Source: Crambe crambe (Eukaryota > Porifera > Demospongiae > Poecilosclerida > Crambeidae). From it: DNA of 64,000 nt. Every line of letters begins with the position of its first letter. The stretch's first letter is position 1. Positions 24,875 to 36,757 of the stretch are shown here, in pieces. The notes under the pieces were generated by a model. It saw nothing but the letters and a program-made list of their open reading frames with translations. It had not been told where the DNA came from and did not search any database. Position numbers and translations under genes: made by a program. The stretch covers positions 1,054,001 to 1,118,000 of the forward strand of contig OZ004592.1 of assembly GCA_963924555.1 (NCBI GenBank), read 5' to 3'.

Positions 24875-27800
24875 ACTCCTACATCTCACAAAAAAATTCT
24901 TTCTTCCAGGTGATGTTGGAGCGGCCAGACACATGGAAGAAACTATCTGCTCTCAGTCAAGCCACTGCTAGTAATGGAACAATGGTGGTCAAATTGCATA
25001 GAACTTATCACCTCAATGATGAAGATGAAATGGAAGTGGAAATGGACAATGTTGCAAAAGGTACAGAGTACAGTACAAAACATTTCATATTTGACATTTT
25101 TCAAACTTTGCTCTATCAGTAGTCTCATTCTCTTTAGTCTCGTCATGCATGCTTGTCTTGTTTGTGTAGGCTATAGGTATGGCAGAAGTCTTATTCCTAT
25201 ATCAGAGGCCGACGAGAAGGCAATGAAGTTTGAGGCCCCTCGTTGCCTCTCTCTCATGGGCTTCACAAAGTTACAGAACATTAAGCAGCACCAGTTCATT
25301 GGCTCTTCAGTTCAAGTCCTAGCCGCCAATCCTGATGATGAGGTATTATAAATCCTGCCTCACCCTAAACAATAAGTGAACGTCAGCTTGTTTTTACAAT
25401 CCAACTCGACATGTTTTTTTTTTTAAGTAGAAATTGATCCGAGAAAGGGAACTTTGAAAATGTCCTATGAAAGACTTATTGCCCTTGATCCGAGAAAGGG
25501 AATTTTGAAAATGTCCTACGAAAGACTTATTGCCCACATATTGTGATTGGTTTAAATTCCATACAATTTCAAACATGCTTTATTGAAGTGTTCCTACTTC
25601 ACCATTGACAGCTTTGCTGACCATTCTCTGTTACAGAATGCAGGTAGAGCTCTCTCTGCTTTCATTCATGCTCTCTACGAGACAAATATGGCTGGGCTGG
25701 TCCGTTATGTGTGGAGGAAAGACACGCAGCCAAAAATCATGGCACTTCTTCCAAAAATCAAGACGGATTCTGAAGTGAGTGAGTGAGGGTAAGCCATATC
25801 TCTCTGAGGTGTAGACATTAAGAGGGCCTACCTCAGGGACTAATTAAAGGGGCTACCTCAGGGGCTAATTAAAGGGGCTACCTCAGGGACTAATTAGAGG
25901 GGCTAATTAAAGGGGCTACCTCAGGGGCTAATTAAAGGGCTACCACAGGGGCTAATTAAAGGGGTTACCTCAGGGACTAATTAAAGGGGCTACCTCAGGG
26001 ACTAATTAAAAGGGCTACCTCAGGGGCTAATTAAAGGGGCTACCTCAGAGGCTAATTAAAGGGGCTACCTCAGAGGCTAATTAAAGGGGTTACCTCAGGG
26101 GTTAATTAAAGGGACTACCTCAGGGACTTGCTATCAGTTGTGATTCTTATGATTGTGCAGTATCTGTTGATGATGCAACTTCCTTTTATGGAAGACGTAC
26201 GTCAGTTCACATTTGGCTCTCTTCCTGGAGAGCAGAAGAATGCCACACCTTCAGGTGAGTCTGGTGGGACGATTTACTGGCTGGTATTGGGTAGAGTTCA
26301 TACTGGTTTAGGATACTGTTTTGCTGGTTAGTGATATGGGATTTACTGATTTGGGATACTAGGATTTTCTGGTTTGGGATACTGATTCAGGATACTGGGA
26401 TTTACTGGTTCAGGATACTGGGATTTACTAGTTTAGGATACTGGGATTTACTGTTATGCAGCTGAGCAATTGGAAGCTGTGGATAACCTCATCTCTAATA
26501 TGGACCTGATGACGGCAGATGTGTAAATTAACCCTTATGATTTAGCCTTGTTAGTTAATAACCCTCTTGCTCCCCTCGACTAGGGATGAAGATGGTGATG
26601 CCTGTGAAGCTTTGAAGCCCAAATTGATGTGCAACCCACTCATACAGAGAACCTTTCAAGTGAGCTAGGAGTGTACCCTCATGTGGGGATAATATATCAT
26701 TACTACTCTTCCCAAGTAGTGCATAGCACATCGAAGTCTACATTCTGACTCTTCCCTGCCAGATATGGAAGAATCACTCAAGAGGTAAAGAGATGTGGAC
26801 TGGTACAATTACATTTTATCAGTCAGAGTAACTTGTTTTGTTTTGTTTTTTGTTGTTGTTGTTTTGTTTGTTGTTGTTGTTGTTGTTGTTTTGTTTTGTT
26901 TTTGTTTTTTGCAGACAGTTGTCACCCATCCTAGTGGAAAACTGTAGCAGTGATCTGCAGAGAATTAAGGCAAGACTATTAACTGCTATATCAGCACTTT
27001 TATTTTCTTGGATATTTCAGGACTTATTTCCACTGGAGAAAGTGGAAAAGAAAAGTAAAGACACTGGAGCAGCTGCTGAAGTGTGGAAGAAAACGTGAGC
27101 AACTGCTACCAATACCTCCTCTTTTACCACCCTTCCTTCCCTCTCTCAGGTCCGATTTAGATCTAGATGCTGAAGTTCCCCCAGCAAAGAAACCTTGTAG
27201 CAATGACGATGAAGTAGACTTCACCATGGCTTCACTGGCTAGAGGAGAGATCACAAAGGTCAACTGTTTAAGGGTCAAAGTGCACGAGTGGCAATTATCA
27301 CCCAAGTGTTTAGAGTGTTTAATCCGTGCCAAGTGTTGGGCACAGATCTAATCATCATGCCCAATTGAGTATTGTTTGTGTTCCATTAGATTGGCACGCT
27401 GGACCCTGTGTCCGACTACCAAAGTCTCATTAGAAAGAAAGATGCCAACTTCAATGATGGTACGTAGTAGGCTAATGTTAAGTTACCACTCTAACTTTAA
27501 TCACATGTTCTTCCTCCACTTAGCCTCTAAACAGCTGCAAGCAGTAACCATGGATTTGGTGAAACAGTCGTTTGGCAACGCTTACTATGAGAAGGCCATG
27601 GAGTGTGTCAAAGCACTGAGAGAAGAGACAATAAAGGCAAGAAGCTATAGGGGCCCTGACCTTCATCCTCTCCCTCGTTCATAAATCTTCTTTCACTTTC
27701 CCTTGCTTCTTTTTCCTCATCTTCTTACCCCTCTTCCTTTCTCTCCTCTCCAGCACTCCAAGTCTGACATCTTCAACAGCTTCATTCGGGAGTTGAAGGA

Positions 27801-28248
27801 AGACATGATAGGGACCCGTTACTCCCCTTTTTGGGATCAGGTGATGGGAGAGGGTATCACCTTGATCACCAGTGCCGAGAGTGGATGTAGCATGATCACA
27901 CAGGAACAAGCCTCCAACGTGAGCACCAAATGAGGGAGGGGAGAATCTGAAAATTGTCTTTGTGCATAGAGAGTACAGAGGGTTTAAAGTTCAAAATATC
28001 TCCCAGCACCATCCCCCCCCGCCCTTCAGAGTGTCCCTTATCGGGAAGTTCCACTTGTATCTACATACTTTGCACTCCATCTCTTATCCTATAGTTCCTT
28101 GAAGCCGGTTTGGTATCCAATGAAGCAGCTGCTCCGGCAGACGAGGACATGGAAGACCCTGATGATCTGGTTAGCTAATCATCACCTCCATTCCATATAC
28201 CACAAAATCATGTATCGTTTATGATTTTTGCAGCTGGAATTGATGTAA
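23044..28248 (+). CDS. XRCC5: Ku80 (XRCC5), DNA end-binding subunit
   Basis: Exons across the span match Ku80 in order. A vWA-like N terminus gives VICLDLGPSMSAEPMD (about 23290), LLGLVLFGT, VIDALVVAMDSL and KKIYLMTDAGSEYSDDQLV. The Ku core gives EADEKAMKFEAP and PRCLSLMGFT-like segments, AGRALSAFIHALYE and LLMMQLPFMEDVRQF. The C-terminal helical domain gives SFGNAYYEKAMECVKALREE and FWDQVMGEGITLIT. The end, DPDDLLELM then stop at 28246-28248, keeps the acidic motif that in vertebrates contacts DNA-PKcs. The start is tentative: ATGGCAAAG at 23044 joined through a weak GTTGAT donor to the exon after CACTTAG. Ku80 pairs with Ku70 on broken DNA ends in nonhomologous end joining. Confidence 0.93.
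24833..24870. repeat. (GT)19 microsatellite in Ku80 intron
   Basis: A pure GT run of about 38 bp between a Ku80 exon end (ACCAAA) and the next exon beginning VMLERPDTWKKLSAL. The MCVCVC reading frames here are artefacts. Confidence 0.97.
25432..25536. repeat. ~54-bp tandem duplication in Ku80 intron
   Basis: Two copies of a unit starting GATCCGAGAAAGGGAA and ending ACTTATTGCCC, differing at about two positions. Intronic. Confidence 0.8.
25826..26128. repeat. ~24-25 bp minisatellite in Ku80 intron, about 12 copies
   Basis: Tandem units of GGGGCTACCTCAGGGACTAA plus TTAAA, with variants (GGGCTAATT, CAGAGGC, a shortened copy near 25895). It fills most of one intron. The units contain TTAA and CTCAGGG, and no inverted structure or spacer diversity is seen, so it is not CRISPR-like. 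Confidence 0.9.
26290..26460. repeat. Degenerate GGGATTTACTGG repeat in Ku80 intron
   Basis: Irregular tandem copies of a ~24-bp unit made of GATACTGGGATTTACTGGTT variants, ending just before the next exon (acceptor GTTATGCAG). Confidence 0.75.
26836..26912. repeat. TTG/TTTTG-rich simple repeat in Ku80 intron
   Basis: Runs of GTTTTG and GTTGTT immediately upstream of an acceptor (TTTTTTGCAG), effectively serving as a long polypyrimidine/U-rich tract for the exon starting ACAGTTGTCACCC. Confidence 0.85.
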
Positions 28249-28435
28249 CGACTGCCACATCACAGAATCAAAGGACACACAAACATAACACATAATGCTG
28301 AACGGTATCCACGTCATGGCCACCAAATCATTACAAAAGTGCGAAGAAGTGATATATAAAATTTTTACAAAATATTATTTTTCAAGCATGTGATTGAATG
28401 AATGGGTCACCCCTAATTAAAGAAGAAGATTAAGT

Positions 28436-29137
28436 TCACAGAATGACGCACTGTGGCTTCACCTTTGCCTCCAGGATTTTGTATGGGCTATTGGGTTCAA
28501 TTTTAGACTTGATAAACTCCCCCACTTCTCTTGTGACCTCGACATGTCCATTACCTGCTGTGGTAATCCTGTCCCAGGAAGAGGGACAAGTTTCGGATGT
28601 GAAGTAAGTGACTGCCACCACCTCGTTCACTTTGTCCACGCACCCTTTCTGAACATAGTTGTAAAGCTGGGCACCAAATGTGTGTCCGTACGATGCAAAG
28701 ATGAACACATGAAGATTATGCTCATGTGTGTGAGGTGTTATCAACTCCCCAAAATGTCTACCACTGAGAATCAACTTCTCTTCACTTTTTCCTTCCTCCT
28801 CTTTCAGAAGAACCCCATCAGATTCCCCGTGGGCATTTATCACCACCACTTTATGAGCTGCTTCTCTGTATTGGCGTAGAGCTGATTTCATCTGCATCTC
28901 AAACTCCTCCATTCTGGGATTCACTTCAATTGAACAGAAATTGAAGGGATTTCCTGCTCGTTTAAGCACACCATCAGGAAGGGAAGGATCAGATTTGAAG
29001 TGTTTGTATTGTGATGTTCGCTGGGTGTAATCCTTGGAGCAAACTGGTGCTGTAACATAGAGAATGACAGGTCGACGTGCAGGCAGTTCATCTCTCTCTA
29101 TCTGCAGAAAGTCGACTTTTTTCTTGAATCCCATCAT
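28436..29137 (-). CDS. Unrecognised protein, CHAT/caspase-clan hallmarks, CaaX end
   Basis: A single coding exon of 233 residues starting MMGFKKKVDFLQIE. The ATG directly follows a GACTGCAG acceptor, so a 5' UTR intron is likely, with a GTATGT donor near 29303. A KVVVINAHGESDGVLL segment (about residues 93-109) resembles the catalytic-His strand of clan CD peptidases (caspases, CHAT), and HVFIFASYGHTFGAQLY (about 143-159) sits where the catalytic-Cys strand would be, but Ser-Tyr stands where S-C would be expected. The last four residues CVIL form a CaaX box with Leu, typical of geranylgeranylation, so membrane attachment is likely. I cannot name the family; the peptidase resemblance is inference. 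It is tail-to-tail with Ku80. Confidence 0.6.
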   Translation of the reverse strand: MMGFKKKVDFLQIERDELPARRPVILYVTAPVCSKDYTQRTSQYKHFKSDPSLPDGVLKRAGNPFNFCSIEVNPRMEEFEMQMKSALRQYREAAHKVVVINAHGESDGVLLKEEEGKSEEKLILSGRHFGELITPHTHEHNLHVFIFASYGHTFGAQLYNYVQKGCVDKVNEVVAVTYFTSETCPSSWDRITTAGNGHVEVTREVGEFIKSKIEPNSPYKILEAKVKPQCVIL

Positions 29138-29340
29138 CTGCAGTCAAGTAATTATTGTGCATGTTAGTTCAAAGTTCATGGAGTCAAGTGCTGATTTAGA
29201 TTTCTAGTTGCCCTGTCAACAGTGAACTAGTTAAAGCTAGCAGAATACGACTAGCTTGATACTATTCTACAGTTCCATTCTATTTCTGCTGCTCACGACA
29301 TACCTTGATCACTCTTTCAATCCAGAAAGTCACTCACCTA

Positions 29341-29590
29341 ATTTTACCGTTGTTTATAATAGCCAGCCAATTAGACACACACCACACCCAATGTCCATGC
29401 CACTACTATGAATACACACACTGCACCTTATGCAGACAAAAAAAAATTGATCAAACCATTTCACAAAAAGAGAAAAATTATGATACAAGGTTCTTAAAAA
29501 GTAAAAGAAATGATTTTTAGGGACCTACTGTTATGTACAAGGTACATACGTGTAATATTGCAGGTCACTTCTTGAAAAAAATTAATTAAC

Positions 29591-29621
<31 letters not shown>

Positions 29622-29758
29622 GGGGGAAATTGAATTACTAGCTAATGTGATTACTATGAAGTAAAATTTTGTGTCCTTGCATGGCAGTATAATAATTCTC
29701 GTTCTGAAAAAAAGAAGAAGAAAAGAAAAAGTACATTATATGTACCAAAAATCAATTC
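29341..29758. other. Intergenic with poly-A tract
   Basis: AT-rich sequence between the CaaX gene's 5' region and the ZMYND8 stop. It has a run of about 29 A at 29592-29620. No coding gene is seen; the 29305-29520 frame is low-complexity. Confidence 0.6.
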
Positions 29759-32700
29759 TTAAAAAGCAGCTTTGAAGAAAGCGTGGTTTTGAGTGGTGGG
29801 TGTGTTTGCCTGCATGGTGGGAAGAAGGGGAAGTCCGTGAGGATAGGATTCGTTTCCTCCGATGATGACTTGGGGGTGCGGATAAGTCCAGCCCCCGTAA
29901 TTATGGACGGAGGGGGGATTTTCTGATGGAGGTGTGGCTGGGCTTATCGGAGGTTGGCCATGCATAATACTGCTTGAGTTTGAAGGAGTGGAATGGTCAC
30001 TGCTGAGACCACCCAAAGGGGGGGTGTGGATCCCATGAGCGGGTGGGGCAGGGCTCTGGTGACCCATGAGGATGGGGTTGCTTCCCGTCACCACTCCCCC
30101 ACCACCTACACTTTTGCTGCTCTGCTGGTGGTGTTGCTGACTCAGTAACATGTTGCGAATGTGATTTGGAGGAGAGGCAGTGTTGGCAGTGGTGATCATA
30201 TTATCGTTGGAGAGTCGTTCAATGTGTGCCACCGACTGTTCTATTCCAGTGGGTGTGGCAATCTGTGCAGGAGTGGGTGTGGTTTCCATGGGGTGGTGCA
30301 TGCCGTCCACGTGCAGGAGGGGAGAGCCCTGTCCGTGGTGCTGGTCTGGACGCAGCCCGGCCCCACTCTGCCGGATGTGTTGGTGGTGTGAAGGGTGGAG
30401 GGCGTGAGGGAGAGCAGAGGAGAGAGAGCCACTGGAACTCGTACCTCCACCACCACTCAAGACTTGCTGCTGCTGATGGGGAATAAGAGGCAAAAAAGAG
30501 TGAACCTTACACCGGCAACAATATGAACCTTAACAAGATTGGTTGTTGAGAGATATGGTCTGATTTGCCTAGGGTGACTACAGTATGGTCTATTCGGACA
30601 CGTGACATTAAGTATATAATTCTACACAGTGGTCTTCCTCTGGTCTTTGGTGATAAAAACACAACTACTTGTTACCTGGCTTTGAGCATTGCTGGTGTGC
30701 AATCCCATTGGAGATGGAGCATTTCCTCCAGCAGACTGCTGCTGCTGCTGCTGCTGCTGTTGAAGGTGAGCTTGCATCTGAGCTTGAGCAAAGGCTTGTT
30801 GGGACTGGACCTGCTGTATCTGTGCTTGTGCCTGAGCATGAGCCTGTGCCTGTGCCTGGGCTTGAGCGTGGGCAGCAGCGGCTGCAGCCCCGGGGAACAT
30901 GAAGCCATGCTGCTGAGGATCCTGTCCTCCTGACAGCACCATACTCTGTCCCGTGCCACCCCCACTTGCCCCACCCACACCGCTTGGTATACTACTGACG
31001 GCTAGAGTAGGGGACAGTTGGGCTGCAGGTGCCTTTTGGACGGGGGTTCCCACGTTCATCTGAGGAGCAGGCGTATGGGGAGCAGCTTGCTGTTGGACCT
31101 GAGTGCAGTTGTCCATGTGGTCTTGCCAATGGGACTGCTGGCATAATTCATTGCAATAGTTGGCATTCCAACAGCAATTGTACTGGGCCTCTTTCCAACA
31201 GTAGCTACACTGTAAGGGGGGAGGGGGGGACCGGGGGAGAAGAAGGGAGGATATCACTATAGCTCTTATACAGTAGTATACCATTGATTTTGACCTCTGT
31301 AAAGAGACCACCTCCATTCTCCATTAAGAGACTACATTCTGGTGACCCTGTACCTCTAAAGTATTCCGACACAGGATGGTGCAACTTACCCACTTCTTCT
31401 TCTTAGTTTCGGACACAGCAATCTCTTTCTCTTTCTCCACCTGTCTCCTCACTTCATTAACCACTTGTTCAAGCTCCAGAGCAGCTGACGCCCTCACCTA
31501 ATAGTCATAAAAGAGACTACATCATCATACGAGTTACCCCATGGGAATATATTCCTTATTACGAAGGCACCATTTCAGAGAATGATATTTAGTCACGGTC
31601 ACATACTATTGAAGACTTACCACTTCTAAAGACTGTTTCATCTCATCTCTGAGCTCCTTGCCCAATTGCTCCATAGCTATGCTGGAGTTGGATGCAGGCC
31701 AGCAGTTGTGCAGCTGTTCCCTCAACTGCTTCCCGCTAAGTCGACTTTTGGCATCAAACATGGAGAGCATTTCCAAGAGAACAGTCTTGATGGATGACAT
31801 GAGCTGGAAAGAAAAAGCAATAAAATCCACCATAATTATTGGTACAGCCCTAGCATACAATCTAATTACAATTCCAAAGCATGCTATCCCTATAAAAACT
31901 GACTCACTTTCTCCACAAAGTACTTATATCCCATGTCATCAGGTGACCCAGTCATTTGGTTCACACGAGCCATAAACGAAGAGTTGACCTTTCGAATGGT
32001 GTCTGCAAGGAGACCACTTCCCTCGGCAAAATCTCCACTCCCCCCTTCTTCGGCACTCATGCCCGGGGCTGCCACTTCACCTCTGATCTCAGCAGACCCA
32101 CTACTGCTAGGGCTGTCGTGACTGCTAGAGGCACCATGAGAGACTTTGCTCGCTATGGTGAGGTTAGTCTTGGCATTGGTTGTTGTAGTAGTCACTGGAG
32201 GGGCAAAACTGCTACTGGTTGAAATGGAGGAGGTAGTCTTTGAAGCATCAACTCCAGCAGTTTTATTTGCTGCTTTGCTTGGCGATTTTCCACGATTCTT
32301 GTCTACCGTTTTCTTTCCAGTTTTTTTCTTCCCTCCGCCTGCCCCAGTTCGAGATGTCTTTGGAATACCAGGCAGGGCTGGAGTGAGTCCAACACTGTTG
32401 CTGCTGTTGGAAGACCCGGATGTATTTTGAGGAGAGACAGAAACCGAGTTCCTGACTTTTGCTGCATCAGCTTTCAAGTTAGCGACTTGCTGAGAACCGG
32501 ATGAGGAGGATGGGGAGGGATTTGTGCCAGTAGTATTGCTCAGAGCACTGATGGCCACATTGCCAAACTCTTGGATACGAGCCACATAAGCTGCAGGGTC
32601 GTTCAAGGATTGAACTTCGCCATCAGGCTTACCATTGGTTGCTGATATAGGTGATTCTGTTGCAGCTCCTGAAGTGTTGGGACGGGCTTTTTTAGCTGGA

Positions 32701-35700
32701 GGTTCGCTTCCTGTTGTCACTTTTGGTGTCCTTCTCTTAGCTCTCTTTTGATTGGGATCCACCAATGCTATGGCAGTTTTGTTCCTGTATTCATAAATGC
32801 TACTAAACGGACTGTTCTTCTTGTCCTTGGGGTCTTCAACCGCTCCTTTTTGCTTTCCGCTTTCAGCATCATTCTGCCCACCAGCTCCACCCCCTTCATC
32901 TCCAGGAGTTCTAAAAACAGCTCCCTTGTGCACCGGTGTTAGACCGCCAGCTTTCCCACCCATTTCCATCTCTGCCACTCTTTTCCGCTGGGCTAGGCTT
33001 GACACCAGAGCAGATAGAGTATCACCCGCTTTCTTCATCCCTTTACGTGTCTTGACCTTTGGGGTCGTAGAAGGTGACCCCATCACCACGGCCTGGGGTC
33101 CACCCTCACCATTGAAATCCAACGTCCCAGGTACTTGTGATCGATTAATAGCACCGATGAGTGATCGTCCATGACCTGAAGGCATGGCTCTTCCACGATT
33201 GGGGGATTTGTCCACATTATTAGGGGCGGAGCCAGAGCCCAGGTCTATCTGGAGGATAGGAGGACTTCCAGGACTGGAGATATCTGCATCAGAAATGGAC
33301 GCTGCTGTATCACCTTCATCAGATGGAGTCACTTCAACGACCGGAGGAGGGAGAGAGGTGTGATTGGAAACAGAGAATTGGTCCTTATTCATATGCTTCT
33401 GCTTATTGCTGTCCTGGTTCTGCGAGTTTGGATTCTGTCCGGACTTCCCTTTGTCCTTCAGCAGCACTTTCAAGGATTTGTCTTTCACTCCGCCAAGTTT
33501 CTCCCTCATGGCCTCAATGTTCTCGCCGTATTTCTTGAGCTCAAACATGGCCTGGTTCCAGTGCTTGGTTTTGGTGCTTGGCTTAGGAGGGAGGCCATTG
33601 AGAGCTTGAATATCACATTTGGGCACCAAAGACCTACAAGATATGATACATTATGAACATCCCTGCACTATCAAGCTACTTATGACAGCTCATGATATTT
33701 TTTCCCCAATCTAATGTAGGAAATGGAATTGCCACAACAATGCATAATAATTGGGTAAAGGGTAGTCAATCCTTGGATACAGAAGTTAATTACCACCAAT
33801 GCACACACAATACTTTATTCTTACCTATCGTGTTGCCCAAAAAACCGTACGTCACATTTGTCTGATGTTTCACTGATGAGCTACAATGTTAACTTTTTAG
33901 TATACAATGTATGTATGGTATAAGGAGCTCACTTTGGCAGGCCACAGGGGATAACCTCGAACTTTAGCCAAAACAACTGGATGAGGTGGGTTCTATGGGA
34001 GGGAGGGAGAGAGAGAGAATAAATAAGCTTGTCTGCATGTACAATGTTATCCAGCATTCAACCATGACCAATCGTCCAAGTACACCAATCAATGAATAAC
34101 CTGTAACTATGGACACCTTCACATATCAATGTCCATTATGATGTCATATGATACGCACTAGTTCAGACTCTGGGGGTCATTCATGGCATACCAGGTGCGC
34201 AAACAAGCTTGACTAATGAATAACACCTTGTGAGCTTGTTCAGGAACACACACAATTTGACTTACACAGGGAATACAGAACCAATCTTTAGGCTGCTTCA
34301 CTGTCAGCATATAACAGCCAGGGCAAAGTTCAATCTCTCGCATCTGAAAGAGATCAGAAATCACCATGAGCGTTTGTGGGTCTGAATTTTTGGTGTGAAT
34401 CATTAACTAACAATACACTTACATCTTCCTTGCAAACTTTAACAATATTCTTAGCAATCTTTGTGAGGGCATGTTTGGCTACAAGGTAGGAGCAACGGAG
34501 GATAAAGAGCACTTCTTTCTTATGATAACAATATGGCACAATACCTCCATTATAGATAATACAATTGTGGAGAATCCACTCTGTGTCATGAGTAAACTCA
34601 CGAGTGGATTGGTATAACCCACTGGCCACTTTCTGTAGATAAAATAACACACCATTATCAGGACTGGCTCTACTGAGGATGGTTGTCCACAAGGAATGAG
34701 AAATAGGTAGTGGCTTACAAGGACATCCTATTCAATCCATGCAGTTGTGTAAACCATAGGACAAACTGTATCCACCTACAGATGGTTGTCATAAGGACTG
34801 AGAAATAGGTAGTGGCTTACAAGGACCCTGATCCCATGCAATATAAGACAAAATTGTGTCCACCTATTCCCCTGATAACCACTTTCTTACCTCCTTAATT
34901 TTCCCCAAGTACATGGGGAAAAAGACATACTCTCTATAGTGAGTCATAATGTCTGGGGGCACTGGAGACTGGAAGATTTCAGTCTGTAATGTACACACAT
35001 CATTAGGTAAACCACAATAACCCTACAATTAGACAGGGTCTTACCCCTGGAAACATCATCCTTTCAACTGCCAATAATAGCAGCTCTTTCAAATTGGGGG
35101 GACGAGCACGCTTCGTCTTGCGAGCAATATTCTGCATTAAATCAAGCAGAAAGTTTTTACTAATGTTCCAAGAAAACAAAATCATAGTTTATCATAAACA
35201 TCAAAATGATACCTTTATAAGGAAATGGCCTACTAAGCAGGTCAATACAGGAGTCATAAAAAATTCTTTATAGATCATACAAACTTCCCCAAAGCCCGAC
35301 AATCTTTTATGACCTAAGGCACAACTATTTGAGAGGATGCTCTACCTTGCAGATGGAACAGAACCACTCGTTGTCCTCGTCCTCTGGAGGCTGCTGGAGT
35401 CCTGAGCACTGGGAGTGGAAGACACGGGGACACTTGTCACAACACAGCACATCCCCTCCATCGTGACACACCCAGCAGTAGGAATCATTCTTAGACACAT
35501 CCTATAAATACCAAACGGAGCTGACATGGTGACAAGACCAAAAATAATAATAAATACTAGGTATGAACCACAACACTTTTACTCACCTGTTTCTCAAATG
35601 AGTCATCATCTCCACAAGTTTTCTTGAGTCTTAGGATAGGGAGCTTAGGCTGGGCACCACTATAGAACATACAACTACAGTCATTATTATTAGTGGAGTG

Positions 35701-36757
35701 GTAACAGGTGCAAAGGGCTGTAGAAATAACACCCTGTTCCAACACTGGCACCTGAGTGAAGCCATTGGACTGCAGATAGAGGTAGCCTGTTTTTAAGTGC
35801 TTCACTACACACATAACAGTACATCACTGGAATGCAACCTTGCATTCATCAAGGGTCATGTTGCAACACAAAAACAACACACAGCCTTATATGGAAAGAG
35901 GAACCTTACTGGGTGTGCGTGTATGTAAGGGAGAGCTACATCCTTTTTGTGCAAGCAAAGAAAGTCGCAGAGATATTTAGACTTAGTTGCTAGACCTAGT
36001 ACCTAGTGTGTGTCTAACTGGACAGTCCTGATTATCTAAACAACTTAATCAGAACAAAAAGGTCAGAATTAGTACTTTCTTAGAGAGCTATGAAGTGTCA
36101 AATGATGGCATACAACTCCAGATGTGCATTGAACACCTTATCACACGTCCCACACCCAAAAAGCCCAAAAATTGGACTTCAAGATGTATAGACTACATAC
36201 ACATACTTGTCATCTTTTCCTTTCATTTGCTTCCCAGAAAACTCTTTCCCTGGCTGTGCATTAGCCACTTGAGACTGCTTCCTTTGAGATGGTGGTACTT
36301 GGGTTAGTAATTTCTTGAGGTCAGAAGACCCAGTGGCTGGCACAGTGCTAGTGGCAGAACCAGGGGGGCCAGGGGTGATCGTTGATGGGTGGGTTGTAGT
36401 TTGAGTACCCCCAGGGATGGCTGGAGGGGGGAGTTGGGCTGGTGGGGGTGATATGGTAGAGGGGAGCTGAACAGGTGGTGTGGGGTGGTTAGAAGATACA
36501 ATTGGTCGAATACCCATAAGGGGGGGAATAGTGGATGTGTCCATCTGGGGTGGTGGCTGTTGTTGAGAGGTGTCCATTGGTTGAGCAGGGGGAAGGGGAA
36601 GAACCGAGGAAGCTGGATGGTGTACGGGAACACTGTTTGGCTTGTTGGAATTCACAGAGACACCTGTAGTAGGACTTATTGCACCTCCATTTGAATTTGA
36701 GAGGGATACAGGCTTAGATATAGGGAGCCTTTCACCAGAAACTGGGCTTCCAGACAT
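29759..36757 (-). CDS. ZMYND8: ZMYND8-type PHD-bromo-PWWP-MYND chromatin reader
   Basis: The start exon at about 36200-36757 (MSGSPVSGERLP) is Pro/Ser/Thr-rich. It is followed by a PHD finger (DSYCWVCHDGGDVLCCDKCP, near 35345-35505) and a bromodomain (exons about 34360-34980, including TEWILHNCIIYNG). A zinc-binding segment ELCPGCYM...WFCIPC follows near 34270-34345, then a PWWP (HPVVLAKVRGYPLWPAK, near 33930-33990). A long disordered exon occupies 31910-33635. A coiled coil (EKEKEIAVSETKKKKW) runs straight into the MYND finger (CSYCWKEAQYNCCWNANYC, about 31120-31210), as in ZMYND8. The tail is Gln/Ala-, then Pro/His/Ser-rich, ending AFFKAAF. ZMYND8 reads H3K36/H3K14 marks and recruits corepressors. 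ZMYND11 is the alternative, but the long tail after MYND favours ZMYND8. Confidence 0.9.
30737..30762. repeat. CTG/CAG coding repeat (polyglutamine) in ZMYND8
   Basis: Eight consecutive CTG plus one TTG on the plus strand, encoding about nine Gln on the coding strand, next to an Ala-Gln-rich stretch (AQAQAQAHAQAQAQ) at about 30780-30880. Such runs are slippage-prone and likely length-polymorphic. Confidence 0.9.

Noticed and set aside
24835-25122. Plus-strand frame starting MCVCVCVC
   Set aside because: The start is a GT microsatellite; only the VMLERPDTWKKLSAL part is a real Ku80 exon.
25826-26128. Direct repeats that could suggest a CRISPR array
   Set aside because: Units abut with no unique spacers, lie inside an intron of Ku80, and the genome is eukaryotic.
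30161-30933. Plus-strand ORFs rich in Leu/Gly/Cys
   Set aside because: Antisense of the Gln/Pro/His-rich ZMYND8 tail exons; the Leu runs are the reverse of CAG repeats.
32146-33656. Several plus-strand ORFs of 60-125 codons opposite ZMYND8
   Set aside because: They are antisense shadows of the long low-complexity ZMYND8 exon; no domain, start context or splice logic supports them.
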